Positions 7,564-16,497 of a stretch of 64,000 bases of DNA are shown in pieces. The stretch is from an uncultured Eubacterium sp. GTDB taxonomy: Bacteria; Bacillota; Clostridia; Lachnospirales; Lachnospiraceae. The translations under genes and the position numbers were made by a program. Position 1 is the stretch's first letter. Every line of letters starts with the position of its first letter. The notes under the pieces were generated by a model that saw nothing but the letters and a program-made list of their open reading frames with translations, ran no database searches and was not told the origin of the DNA. The stretch lies in the NCBI GenBank assembly GCA_934316845.1, contig CAKRDZ010000019.1:1-64000 (forward strand), in the 5' to 3' direction.

Positions 7564-8352
7564 CTAAGCATTTACAACACAAATTTCCAAGTCCCGAATT
7601 TTGTCACCCACATCTTCCGGGCAATGAGCATCCGATGAAGTAATAATTTTCACATGATTTTTCTTCAATGCCCGAAGTAATTCGCGCTCCATTCCCAACG
7701 GAGAAGTTCCGGGACATCTTCTGGCTGCCCCGCTATTTTGATCTGCATACATATTACTATTTGAAAGTTCCTTTGCTAACCTTTTATAATAACCGGAAAG
7801 CGAAAAAGATGGTCTGTGTCCAAATAATTTTATGGCATCCGGGTGACCAATACCATCAAACAATTTACTCTTTGCCAGCAATATAGAATCTTCAAAATAG
7901 GTGCGGTATATTTTATCTACATCCATTCCAATCCAGTGTTCCGGCTTATGGTCAAAGGCGAAATCATCCACAAAATGAACGCTCCCTAACAAGAAATCAA
8001 AGCCTTTGTTTTTCGTCATTTTTTCAATAAATGCCTCCTGCTCTTTAAAGTAACATATTTCAAGTCCAAACTTTATCGTAACAGGATATTTTTGTTTTCT
8101 TACTTTTTCAATCAGTTCAAAATACTCTGGCAGCTTATGTTTTCCGGCTTTTCTTTGAAACCACTCATCCACAAACTTACTGTATGCACATACAGAACGG
8201 TACATTGGTCTAAATTCTTCAAATAGGTAGCAGTGTTCGAGCAAACGGATTTCATCCACCTGCCTCTCTACTGCCTTGTCTACAAATTGTTGGATCCATT
8301 CTAATGAGTAATCTCCCCGCTCAATATGAATATGACCATCTACCCTTCGCAT
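7564..8352 (-). CDS. PHP-domain phosphoesterase (histidinol phosphatase-like)
   Basis: A 262-residue PHP-fold protein. Metal ligands are seen in VDGHIHIERG near the N-terminus, LLEHCYLFEEF, LGSVHFVDDF, the GIGHPDAIK motif and C-terminal ITSSDAHCPED. The length and motif order fit HisK/HisJ-type histidinol-phosphate phosphatases, but no histidine genes are adjacent, so the true substrate may be another phosphomonoester. The ATG lies one base after the TGA of the upstream zinc-ribbon gene, so the two are likely coupled. Its end lies 35 bases downstream of the chosen start of the next gene. Confidence 0.85.
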   Translation of the reverse strand: MRRVDGHIHIERGDYSLEWIQQFVDKAVERQVDEIRLLEHCYLFEEFRPMYRSVCAYSKFVDEWFQRKAGKHKLPEYFELIEKVRKQKYPVTIKFGLEICYFKEQEAFIEKMTKNKGFDFLLGSVHFVDDFAFDHKPEHWIGMDVDKIYRTYFEDSILLAKSKLFDGIGHPDAIKLFGHRPSFSLSGYYKRLAKELSNSNMYADQNSGAARRCPGTSPLGMERELLRALKKNHVKIITSSDAHCPEDVGDKIRDLEICVVNA

Positions 8353-8353
8353 A

Positions 8354-8578
8354 TCATTCTCCCGGACTGCTGGAAATCACCTTGCCGGTATTCCAAAGTG
8401 TAACTGCCCTTTTCACAGCCTCCAGCCGCTCTTCCTCGGAATGAAAATCAATCGTCACCGAATGACATCCGCACTCCAGACACATCACATAATAGCCACA
8501 ACCACATTCCTCTTCCAACAATGCGCCGCCCTCACACAGCGGACAGTCGCTGATCTCTAACATTTCTTCGATATTCAT
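8354..8578 (-). CDS. Small zinc-ribbon protein (Lar restriction-alleviation-like)
   Basis: A 74-residue protein. SDCPLCEGG, ECGCGYY and MCLECGCHSV provide paired CxxC knuckles, and the C-terminus ends in AVTLWNTGKV, which recalls the A-x-x-x-W-N-x-R tail of Lar-family proteins. Lar proteins counter type I restriction in phages. Here no phage gene is adjacent, so it may be a domesticated or unrelated zinc ribbon. The ATG at 8578 has AAGGA upstream; a longer frame from 8656 would run through the hairpin that follows the polysaccharide locus and is rejected. Confidence 0.65.
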   Translation of the reverse strand: MNIEEMLEISDCPLCEGGALLEEECGCGYYVMCLECGCHSVTIDFHSEEERLEAVKRAVTLWNTGKVISSSPGE

Positions 8579-8633
8579 ATTCTTATTCCTTTCTTTTTGA
8601 CCTATTTTAATTTTTCCTCCCAAAACCACCACA

Positions 8634-8653
8634 GGGCGCTGCACGCAGCGCCC
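8634..8653. terminator. GC-rich hairpin at the end of the polysaccharide locus
   Basis: GGGCGCTGC (8634-8642) and GCAGCGCCC (8645-8653) form a strong stem 12 bases beyond the last stop codon of the surface polysaccharide locus. On the minus strand it is followed by TGTGGTGGTTTT, a poor but T-containing tail, so it is a candidate operon terminator. Confidence 0.5.
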
Positions 8654-8664
8654 CATTCCTGCTA

Positions 8665-10722
8665 TTATTTTACAAAATCATCCAAATCCACGCGGTCAAA
8701 CACTTCCAATGCGCCCCCGCGGGTGGCGTTGAAAATCTTCACATGGTGTTTGATGGCATGTTCTTTTAAAAGGGTGTACGCATTCAGCGAGCCATCCAGG
8801 AAATACTTCTCATAATCGTCGCTCTGGATACCAAGACGGCGCATGCGGTCTACAATCTTTTTGGCATCCCGCTGCTTCAATTTGTCGTCCGTATAACCGT
8901 TGATAAAATGCGTATTTCCGGTAAAGGTCGAGGTGCAGTCGCAGCCGATCAGATAAATCTCGGAAAATCCCATGTAAACCGCCATCTCGATCATCAGCGA
9001 CATTACCGTCGAACCGGACGGAATGTAGTATGCCAGCGGAGACCGTTTTACTTTGTACTTATCTTTTGCGATATTATACAAAATAACCGGATTTTTCGGC
9101 TTCTCACGGAAAATGTTATACGTCGTAATATTGGTAAATAATGGAATATTCCCAATTGCCTCGTTGATCTCCTCACTCTGGAATTTCGCACAGATGCGGT
9201 CGATCAGGAAATAATAATCCGGACGCCATGTCGTCTGGTCAAATGCTTTTGTCACAAGGTTACAGCCAAAGGTGATCTCGCCATTTTTCTGGAGGCCTTC
9301 CAGATCGGAAAGGCGCATACTCGGACCATTTCCAACGAGAAAACAACGCTGTCCCTTGTGCTTGTTTTTGTAAGAATATAAAAGTTTGCTGTTTGCCGTA
9401 CGGCAAAGTCCCATACAACGGAGCATACCGGAAAAGGCAATATAGCCGTCACGAAAACTCTTACGGATGACATTTTTGGTATGGATAACCCATTTGTAAA
9501 AACGGAATGCCGGCCCCAGGTCGGTTTTTATCGTCTTTTCGATAACACGGCGTGCTGCATGGGCATCGTCAAGATAATTAAATTTTTCCGTAAAGGCTTT
9601 GTATTTCTCGTCGTATGTGAAATTGGCAAACTGATCTAAAATAGCCTTTACAAGGTCATCCTGTGTCTTTACGATCGGACCGGGCAGTTCGTTGATATCA
9701 AAATAAAAATCGCGGATCTCACCCTGATATTCATCGAGATCATACATATAAAATACCATCGGGCGCTTCAAGTCTCCATAATCAAACATCGTCGAAGAAT
9801 AATCCGTGATCATAAGGTCACTGATGATGTACAGATCATTGACATCATCGACCAGCGTTACGTCGATCACGCCCGGCACATCATTTGCCACATCTTTAAA
9901 TCCAATCTGATGGTGCGCGCGGAACAAAAGGACGTATTCGTCGCCGAGCTGCTGCATCAGTTTATTAAAATCAAGTTCTGTATTGTACTGGAATCCTTCG
10001 CCCTTTTTAAACTGGTTATCGCGCCAGGTCGGCGTGTACAGGATCACTTTCTTTCCTTCCAGTACTCCGATCTCTTCCTTGATGCGTTTGACATCCTCTT
10101 CGGTAAATTTAAAGAGCGCATCGTTTCGCGGATAACCTGTTTCCAAAATGATATCCTCTTTATGACTCTTATCAAGACGGAACGAGGAGATCATCTTTTC
10201 GCTGTAAAAACGGGATGGCGAGATAAGATAATCCATCTTGCGCCCCTTGATGTAATATTTTTTGTGCATTTCTGCCAGGGACTGTCTCGGATCCACCTCA
10301 AACTGAATATCGTTTCCAAGACGCTTTAACGGCGTTCCGTGCCAGGTTTCAACATACACCTGATGCGGACGCGGGATCAGATAATTCGGCAGAGCCACAT
10401 TGTTAAACCAGTATTTTGCTTTCGCATAAAGGATAAATGCCGAGCGGGAATCCTTTTTTACGACACGAGTATGCCGGCGCACTTTCAAATCCCTATGCGC
10501 CTCCACATCATTTACGATCCATACAAAACGAAAATCACGGTATCTTTCATCCTGCATCAATTCTTCATAGATAGCGCGCAAGTTTCCGCCACAGCGTTTT
10601 CCGCTAAACGCCTCAAAGACGATCAAATGTTCATTTAAAATCGGATGGGTAAAACACTGCCACCAAAATTTCAATCGTTTCTTCAAAAACCGCTTATTTT
10701 TATTTGAAAGTAAGCCACTCAT
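8665..10722 (-). CDS. CDP-glycerol/ribitol phosphotransferase fused to a DUF115-like domain
   Basis: A 685-residue fusion. The N-terminal ~400 residues carry the TagB/TagF/TarL signature: VETWHGTPLKRLGND with the catalytic histidine, LYTPTWRDNQ, LFRAHHQ and ITDYSSTMFDYGDLKRP. The C-terminal ~250 residues begin at CFLVGNGPSMRLSD and include GCNLVTKAF, LIGCDCTST and NATRGGALEVF. This is the DUF115/MAF-like arrangement found in glycan-modifying and flagellin-glycosylation proteins. The first domain should polymerise or prime polyol phosphate at the inner membrane face; the second probably handles a sugar or nucleotide-sugar substrate. With tarI and tarJ directly upstream, ribitol phosphate is the likely unit. 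An AGGAGG-like GGAGG precedes the ATG. It is the last gene of the locus. Confidence 0.85.
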   Translation of the reverse strand: MSGLLSNKNKRFLKKRLKFWWQCFTHPILNEHLIVFEAFSGKRCGGNLRAIYEELMQDERYRDFRFVWIVNDVEAHRDLKVRRHTRVVKKDSRSAFILYAKAKYWFNNVALPNYLIPRPHQVYVETWHGTPLKRLGNDIQFEVDPRQSLAEMHKKYYIKGRKMDYLISPSRFYSEKMISSFRLDKSHKEDIILETGYPRNDALFKFTEEDVKRIKEEIGVLEGKKVILYTPTWRDNQFKKGEGFQYNTELDFNKLMQQLGDEYVLLFRAHHQIGFKDVANDVPGVIDVTLVDDVNDLYIISDLMITDYSSTMFDYGDLKRPMVFYMYDLDEYQGEIRDFYFDINELPGPIVKTQDDLVKAILDQFANFTYDEKYKAFTEKFNYLDDAHAARRVIEKTIKTDLGPAFRFYKWVIHTKNVIRKSFRDGYIAFSGMLRCMGLCRTANSKLLYSYKNKHKGQRCFLVGNGPSMRLSDLEGLQKNGEITFGCNLVTKAFDQTTWRPDYYFLIDRICAKFQSEEINEAIGNIPLFTNITTYNIFREKPKNPVILYNIAKDKYKVKRSPLAYYIPSGSTVMSLMIEMAVYMGFSEIYLIGCDCTSTFTGNTHFINGYTDDKLKQRDAKKIVDRMRRLGIQSDDYEKYFLDGSLNAYTLLKEHAIKHHVKIFNATRGGALEVFDRVDLDDFVK

Positions 10723-10735
10723 AAATATCCTCCAA

Positions 10736-11758
10736 TTAACTCCATATCATAATGGTTTTTCCAAATTCTTTGTGTATATCGGCCTCAAAAGCCTTCCGCA
10801 TATCGTCGATAGAACGTATTTTAAATACGCCGCCTACAATATTCTGCAAATACTCCGGAATCTCCGGATTGGTCTGATACAATTCAATCGTCTTGATAAA
10901 ATCTTCTCTGCCGCTCCGGCTGCTGCCAAACATCCGAAGCCCTTTCTCAAGTATCATACGTGTGTTGATCGAAACCGGATTTTCCGACACTCCCAAAATC
11001 GCGATCGTGCCTTCCGGCCGGATATAATCAATGATCTGATTGATCGCTTTGGGCGATCCCTCGCCGCCGACACATTCGATCGCATGATCGATCTGCAGTT
11101 CTTCCGGAATCCGGGAAACTACATATGTCTCATCGGCAAAGGTAAAATCTGACAATTTGTCGCGATTTACACCAAAGATACATAATTTCGTATCCGGAAA
11201 CATTGCTTTAAAAAATACGGCCGTGATATAACCTAAGTTTCCATCCCCCCAGATACCGACACATTCCCGCCGCTTATGAGCAATCTTGTCAAACCGGCTG
11301 AGAGCATGTACACTGACCGAAACAATCTCGGTAAATGCCGCAATAAGCGGATTAAGTTTTTCCGGGAGCCGCACCAGCCTGTCTCTGCGGATATCCACTA
11401 CATCCTGCATAAAGCCGTCAAAACCACTTGCACGGAATTTGGAATCTCTGCGGTAATTTTCTGCAATGACCGAATCTTCGCTCATCGGGGTATTCGGAAT
11501 CATTACTACTTTTTCGCCTGCCTGAAATTCTCCCTCCGGGTCATAGACCACCTGTCCGATCCCTTCGTGGATCAGCGCCATCGGTAATTTCCGGCGCAGA
11601 ATATCTTCTGCACGCTTTCCCTGATAGTATCTCTGATCGGCGTTGCAGATGGACAAGTAAGTTGGTCTGACAATCACCTTTCCGCTTGTCAGATCAATAT
11701 CTGTAAATTCTACTTCAAATCGTCTGGGTGCCACCAGACGGTATACTGCGTTCAGCAT
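10736..11758 (-). CDS. tarJ: Ribulose-5-phosphate reductase (TarJ-like alcohol dehydrogenase)
   Basis: A 340-residue medium-chain dehydrogenase. It lacks the classical GHE of zinc ADHs but has IHEGIGQVV near residue 64, SICNADQRYYQG and the Rossmann loop GIWGDGNLGYITAVFF (about residue 168). All are typical of TarJ, which reduces D-ribulose 5-phosphate to D-ribitol 5-phosphate with NADPH. The gene starts 10 bases after tarI and precedes the CDP-polyol phosphotransferase gene by 13 bases. The tarI-tarJ-transferase order matches wall teichoic acid loci. The call rests on both sequence and context. Confidence 0.88.
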   Translation of the reverse strand: MLNAVYRLVAPRRFEVEFTDIDLTSGKVIVRPTYLSICNADQRYYQGKRAEDILRRKLPMALIHEGIGQVVYDPEGEFQAGEKVVMIPNTPMSEDSVIAENYRRDSKFRASGFDGFMQDVVDIRRDRLVRLPEKLNPLIAAFTEIVSVSVHALSRFDKIAHKRRECVGIWGDGNLGYITAVFFKAMFPDTKLCIFGVNRDKLSDFTFADETYVVSRIPEELQIDHAIECVGGEGSPKAINQIIDYIRPEGTIAILGVSENPVSINTRMILEKGLRMFGSSRSGREDFIKTIELYQTNPEIPEYLQNIVGGVFKIRSIDDMRKAFEADIHKEFGKTIMIWS

Positions 11759-11767
11759 AGTCTAATC

Positions 11768-12493
11768 TCATCCTTCCGATTTGTTGTTTTCTTCCCCTTT
11801 GATCAGAGCCTCTGCCACACGCAGATCGTAAGGATACGTAATCTTGATATTAAATACCTCTCCGTCCACAATATGCACTTTCTCGCCCTTCATAACAAAA
11901 ATCTTTGCCGCATCCGTCAAAAGTTCTTTTTCTTTCGGGCTGAGTGCCTGATACAATTCGCGAAGTTTCAACGCTTTAAAGGTCTGTGGTGTCTGTCCCT
12001 GATACATTTTACGGCGCTCCGGAATATCGCTGATCACCACATTGTCTTCGCTGCAAACGATCGTATCGGTCGCTGCTACCGCGGTATCGCAGGCACCATA
12101 TTCCTTTGCATAGCGGATATTTTCCTCTAAAATCCGCTGCGTCACAAAAGGACGAACCGAATCATGTGTGACAATGATCGTATTTTCATCGAGATTGCCT
12201 TCCTGCTCAATGTAAGCGATGGAATTCATAATCGTCTCATTCCTCGTCTCACCGCCTTCGAGAACCACAATTCTTTCCGTGTCTTTCATATATTTACGAA
12301 CGAGGTTTTTGGTGTGCGTGATCCATTCGGTCGGACACAAAACCAGAACCTTTTCAAATTCGCTTTGCATGTAAAACTTTTCCAGTGTGTGGATCAAGAT
12401 AGGCTTGTCTCCCACCAAAAGATACTGTTTTGGTTTTCCAATATTTCCCATACGGCTTCCAACACCACCGGCAAGTACTACTCCATAAATCAT
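11768..12493 (-). CDS. tarI: D-ribitol-5-phosphate cytidylyltransferase
   Basis: A 241-residue nucleotidyltransferase of the IspD/TarI family. GVVLAGGVGSRMG at the N-terminus binds CTP, KPKQYLLVGDKP follows with catalytic lysines, and TIIVTHDSVRPFV and GQTPQTFK are conserved. IspD is closely related, but the direct coupling to a TarJ-type reductase makes ribitol 5-phosphate the probable substrate, yielding CDP-ribitol in the cytosol. The ATG at 12493 is chosen because GGAGG lies five bases upstream; an in-frame ATG at 12505 overlaps that site. Confidence 0.88.
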   Translation of the reverse strand: MIYGVVLAGGVGSRMGNIGKPKQYLLVGDKPILIHTLEKFYMQSEFEKVLVLCPTEWITHTKNLVRKYMKDTERIVVLEGGETRNETIMNSIAYIEQEGNLDENTIIVTHDSVRPFVTQRILEENIRYAKEYGACDTAVAATDTIVCSEDNVVISDIPERRKMYQGQTPQTFKALKLRELYQALSPKEKELLTDAAKIFVMKGEKVHIVDGEVFNIKITYPYDLRVAEALIKGEENNKSEG

Positions 12494-12541
12494 AACTTCC
12501 TCCATTCCACCAGAATAGCAGCTGCAAAATTTCTGATGTAT

Positions 12542-13738
12542 TTACTGTTGTACTTCTGTCTCTATTTTAATGCTTTTTCGCCCAAATGTAAAGAACTGCT
12601 TTAAACGCGTTTTTTTCTGAAGCGGAGCAGCAAACAATATTCTCTTTTCTGTGCGAAGCATATACTGACCCAAAAAGGCATAATCTTCTTTGGTATCCGG
12701 CACCATCCGGAGTGACCGGGAAAATGTCATGCGCACCCTCGCCCGGTACAGTTCATGATAGCGGTACATAAAACGAAGTCCGACCGGCTTATTGGTCAGG
12801 GAAATCCCGGCTTCAAATCTTTTTCGCGTATGTCTGCGCTGTCCCAGATAATAGATATCTTTTTCTGTCGTCGAAAAGGATATCTCGCGGTTTCGGTTAT
12901 CCATCGCATAATAGAGGATTTCCGGGTCATCGACCGGATGAATGACCTCGCCCCGTACTACCAGTTTTTTCTTCTCATACCGGATATCGGTCACTTCATA
13001 TGGCACATCCTTCAAGGAAGTAACGACAAGATTATGATACTTTAATCTGCCGCTCCGATATACAAATTCCGGTAAAATGTCCGTCCGGCTCTTCGCCTCA
13101 AGAAGCCAGATCTTTACATCATTTGGAATCTGCTCACATCTGCATATAATATCTTCCCCAATATCTTCCAGGATAGAACAAAACTCTTCTTTCAGTTTCT
13201 CACTCATTCCCTCCTTTTCCGTAAATCCGGCATGATACAAATTCTGAATCATCAAATGCTGGAAAAAGGGAAGAACTTCTCCCTGTGCTTTTTTCAACCG
13301 CTTCCATATATTCTTACCGGCAACGATCGGCGTCGGATATTCTCCGGCATCCTTCCACGTACGGCTGCGGTTCGGCTCTGTTACTACCTCTTCTTCCCGC
13401 CGCTCATACACGGCAAATTTTTCTGCCGTCTCATACATACGGCAGAGAAGGGCGAATTCTCCCTCGCTCTCCTTTTTCCGTATCAGGGCAGCAAACTCCG
13501 GGCGTACCAGCAGACGGGAAGCATCGATTGTTCCCACATTGTAATGCTCTCTGACATACGCCATATGCTGTTTTCCCTCCACCGGTTCATCGGAAACCAC
13601 CACCATCATCACATCCGGTTTCAACGAAGCAAGAAAGGTATCCAGTCTTTTCCTCTCATGCTTTGTAAGGACAAGCGCATCTTTTCCCGGCACATATTCT
13701 TTTGTCAATTCTTTCCAAAAAACAAATGAATGTCTCAA
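12542..13738 (-). CDS. GT2-like protein lacking the nucleotide-binding domain (TarS-type linker homologue)
   Basis: A 398-residue protein. From about residue 110 onward it lines up by eye with the middle of the preceding 886-residue transferase: KFAVYERREEE with LHLYRKRVN, LPEFVYRSGRLKYHNL with RKELVYRRGALYFKNI, and the beta-rich linker that follows. The N-terminal GT-A segment is missing: there is no VVIPVYN, no NDGS and no DSDD motif. It may be a degenerate glycosyltransferase, a scaffold or a linker-only subunit. The start is a TTG at 13738 overlapping the upstream TGA (TTGA), with AGGAG six bases before it, so it is translationally coupled. Function is unknown. Confidence 0.7.
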   Translation of the reverse strand: MRHSFVFWKELTKEYVPGKDALVLTKHERKRLDTFLASLKPDVMMVVVSDEPVEGKQHMAYVREHYNVGTIDASRLLVRPEFAALIRKKESEGEFALLCRMYETAEKFAVYERREEEVVTEPNRSRTWKDAGEYPTPIVAGKNIWKRLKKAQGEVLPFFQHLMIQNLYHAGFTEKEGMSEKLKEEFCSILEDIGEDIICRCEQIPNDVKIWLLEAKSRTDILPEFVYRSGRLKYHNLVVTSLKDVPYEVTDIRYEKKKLVVRGEVIHPVDDPEILYYAMDNRNREISFSTTEKDIYYLGQRRHTRKRFEAGISLTNKPVGLRFMYRYHELYRARVRMTFSRSLRMVPDTKEDYAFLGQYMLRTEKRILFAAPLQKKTRLKQFFTFGRKSIKIETEVQQ

Positions 13739-16395
13739 TCCAGTCTCCTTATCTCATCATATACACGTTTACAGTTATCCTGGTCAAACCAGCGGTAAAA
13801 AGCATTTCCACGCTCATCGTACAGCGGCTCCAGCACACAGTCCTTCTCGATTGCCTGTATCAATGCCTGTATTGTTGATTCGTAATCATAGCACACCGGT
13901 CCCAGCCCGTCTCTCTCATAGTCAAAGTACCCTTCCGAATACACTTGTCCCTGAAAGAACGTATCTTTATCAAACTGGGCATAGATCACCGGCTTTTTCA
14001 GATACGCAAAGTCAAATGCGACACTGGAAAAATCTGTAAGAAGCAGGGCATTACTGCGAAACTCCTCCTGGTAATCAATTCCATTCTGCATTACTTCGAT
14101 GATATCATTTCCGGTAAAATCTTTCAACTGCACTTTATGATGGGTATGCAGGAAAAATTTACCGCGGTATCCTTTTTCTCTCATGACTTGAAGCAGTCTC
14201 TCATCATGAATCAGCGCATTATAAAAACGGTAAAATTCGGAATATTTAAACAACGGATTATAAATGCGTTCCCCGGTATCATTGTTCAACCGGCAGGCAA
14301 GGGCTGCACGCCATGTCGGCAGGATCAAGATCGTCTTTTCCGGCGCCTGATCCTGTTTTAAATTGTCATATCTTGGAAGTCCTGTCAATTTGACAACCGA
14401 CTCATCGTAAAAATAATCGCCGTTTATAATCGATTCATATTCCGGCTTTGCAGACGTAACAAACATCTGCAGATTTTTATTAAACCGGTTCAGCCACTGC
14501 GACAGATCGTCCTTGATAATGCCGTGCTGTAAAAATACAAAGTTGTACTTATACAGATCACGGATATACTCACTGTCGTCATCCCACGGATTGAAGATGT
14601 TATCTTCCCCCTGTGAGGATATAATATTTTTTGCCAGTAATACAAATAATTTATAATGAAACTTCCGGAACGGGAGCACCGGTCCGACCGCTTTCATTTT
14701 CTCGTAATCCACACTATCCTCTGACAGCGTAAACCGGGATTTTATATCGTTTTCTTCCGCTCGTCTCAGATATTTGTAAAAATGCTCGGCATTGTCACCT
14801 GCCACATTGATTCGCTCCATAACAAGCCAGCGCTCTTTTCGCAAAAACGGGCGAATGATATGCGCAAGAATCCGGTATCCGGCAATTTCTTTTTTTCCAT
14901 CTTTCAAACATCGTTTTAGGAGCGAAGCCTCTTTTGCCAGATGTTTTCCAAACCGTTTCTTTTCCACATAGATCTGTGTGTTTTCCGCATTGGCACTCAC
15001 GATAAACCCATGATTATGGAAATACAGCTGTTCTACGTTTGGACTTAAATGGGAAAATTTTCCAATTTTGATAAATAAACGCTGCGGCATATTGTCCTTA
15101 TATTTTCCATATACTTCATAGGTTGTCCCTGCTTCCAGAGGAAGCCGGATCTGATAGCCGCGCACACGCATGATTTCCTCGCCAAATATGACGGCTTTCC
15201 GGAATTCCGCCGGCTTAGAAACAATCGGGAAAACATCCCCCTTGTCATTTTCCACCGTAATAGTAATATCTTCTGCAAACGGGCACCAGATCCGCCCGGC
15301 AAGTTCCAGACAATCTTCATTGATATTCAGTACATCCACCGAAAACAGCGATTTTGCCTGCAGACTGTACATTTTAATGTTCTTAAAATACAAGGCACCG
15401 CGGCGGTATACCAATTCTTTACGGATGTCTCTGCCATACTTAAGAGACAGCGCATACAATTTATATTCCACATACATTTTATCCAGATGACAGATCAGAT
15501 CGTCATCCATATACTGGAGCATTTTTCGAAGCCATTCTTTATACCATTCCTGCTCTTGTTCCGTTAATACTCCATTCAGATCATCACGCAAACGCCACTG
15601 GAAATCATACAGGATCAGGTATTGGATGTACAAAAGTACCGTGCCGTATTTATCAATGGATTCCTGAATCAATTCCAGATAATAATGTTCCGGCGTATCC
15701 AGATACCACTCTTTTGAGGTTCCCTTATTCTGAATGGCAGAAGACGCATTTACACGTTTGCGGTACAGATGAAGTGCCTCCGACACCACACCGTATTTGA
15801 GTTTATCCAATATGATCGAATTGACAAATTTGGAATCTTCTGCAAATTTTAATTTCTCATCAAACTTATACTTACCAAGAACTTCTGCTTTCACAAAAGA
15901 AGCTGTCACATGCATCTGAATATACGTATATTTTTCGAGGACATCAATGATACGGCTTCCCGGTTCGTATTTAAAATATAACCAATGGTATTCATCCAGA
16001 GCCTCAAAAAATTTCTGCGGACACGCAACGAGATCAATTTTATCCTGCCGTTTTTCAAAAAAATCATAGACTGCCTGAAAACTCTCCGGCGTCCATTTAT
16101 CGTCAGAATCCAGAAAATTTACATATTTTCCCTCTATTTTTTCGATTCCATAATTTCTGGCTGCACTTACCCCTTTATTTTCCTGCTTAAGATAAAGGAT
16201 ATTTTCAGGATACTTTTCGACATATGCCAGACAAATTTCCTCACTGTTATCTGTGCTTCCGTCATTGACAAGTATAATCTGGATATTTTCTTTAAATCCA
16301 ATGGTCTGCCCGATCACGGAATCCAATGTCTCTGCCAGATACTCTGCCACATTATAAACCGGTATGACTACCGAAAATTTGTATTTGTAATCCAT
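13735..16395 (-). CDS. Bifunctional GT2 glycosyltransferase / CDP-polyol phosphotransferase
   Basis: An 886-residue fusion. Residues 1 to about 240 are a GT2 domain (FSVVIPVYNVAEYL, LVNDGSTDNSEE, NFLDSDDKW as the DxD motif). About 240-500 is a helical and beta-rich linker like that of TarS-type enzymes. The last ~350 residues are a TagF/TarL-like domain: VFLQHGIIKDDLSQW, LILPTWRAAL, FLHTHHKV and LLTDFSSVAFDFAYLKKP. It could both add polyol phosphate and glycosylate the chain at the cytoplasmic membrane face. The ATG at 16395 has AAAGGAG five bases upstream; a longer frame from 16455 runs through a hairpin and is rejected. The donor for the GT2 part is unknown; CDP-ribitol is the likely donor for the C-terminal part. 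Confidence 0.87.
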   Translation of the reverse strand: MDYKYKFSVVIPVYNVAEYLAETLDSVIGQTIGFKENIQIILVNDGSTDNSEEICLAYVEKYPENILYLKQENKGVSAARNYGIEKIEGKYVNFLDSDDKWTPESFQAVYDFFEKRQDKIDLVACPQKFFEALDEYHWLYFKYEPGSRIIDVLEKYTYIQMHVTASFVKAEVLGKYKFDEKLKFAEDSKFVNSIILDKLKYGVVSEALHLYRKRVNASSAIQNKGTSKEWYLDTPEHYYLELIQESIDKYGTVLLYIQYLILYDFQWRLRDDLNGVLTEQEQEWYKEWLRKMLQYMDDDLICHLDKMYVEYKLYALSLKYGRDIRKELVYRRGALYFKNIKMYSLQAKSLFSVDVLNINEDCLELAGRIWCPFAEDITITVENDKGDVFPIVSKPAEFRKAVIFGEEIMRVRGYQIRLPLEAGTTYEVYGKYKDNMPQRLFIKIGKFSHLSPNVEQLYFHNHGFIVSANAENTQIYVEKKRFGKHLAKEASLLKRCLKDGKKEIAGYRILAHIIRPFLRKERWLVMERINVAGDNAEHFYKYLRRAEENDIKSRFTLSEDSVDYEKMKAVGPVLPFRKFHYKLFVLLAKNIISSQGEDNIFNPWDDDSEYIRDLYKYNFVFLQHGIIKDDLSQWLNRFNKNLQMFVTSAKPEYESIINGDYFYDESVVKLTGLPRYDNLKQDQAPEKTILILPTWRAALACRLNNDTGERIYNPLFKYSEFYRFYNALIHDERLLQVMREKGYRGKFFLHTHHKVQLKDFTGNDIIEVMQNGIDYQEEFRSNALLLTDFSSVAFDFAYLKKPVIYAQFDKDTFFQGQVYSEGYFDYERDGLGPVCYDYESTIQALIQAIEKDCVLEPLYDERGNAFYRWFDQDNCKRVYDEIRRLD

Positions 16396-16447
16396 CCTGT
16401 CTCCTTTCCTCATGATAAATCCGGTGCAAACGCAGTAACATGATAAC

Positions 16448-16478
16448 GGCACCAATTCAATTGTATCAAATTGGTGCC
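16448..16478. terminator. Intercistronic hairpin between the phosphohexomutase and GT2 fusion genes
   Basis: GGCACCAATT (16448-16457) and AATTGGTGCC (16469-16478) form a perfect 10-bp stem. A T-rich tract follows on the plus strand, whereas the locus is transcribed on the minus strand, where the stem is preceded by an A-rich stretch. It may modulate readthrough or mRNA processing rather than end transcription. Confidence 0.4.
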
Positions 16479-16497
16479 TCTTTTTGTTTTATTACGA

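Noticed and set aside
11768..12493. IspD of the isoprenoid pathway.
   Set aside because: The sequence is compatible, but the direct link to a TarJ-like reductase and a polyol-phosphate transferase favours TarI.
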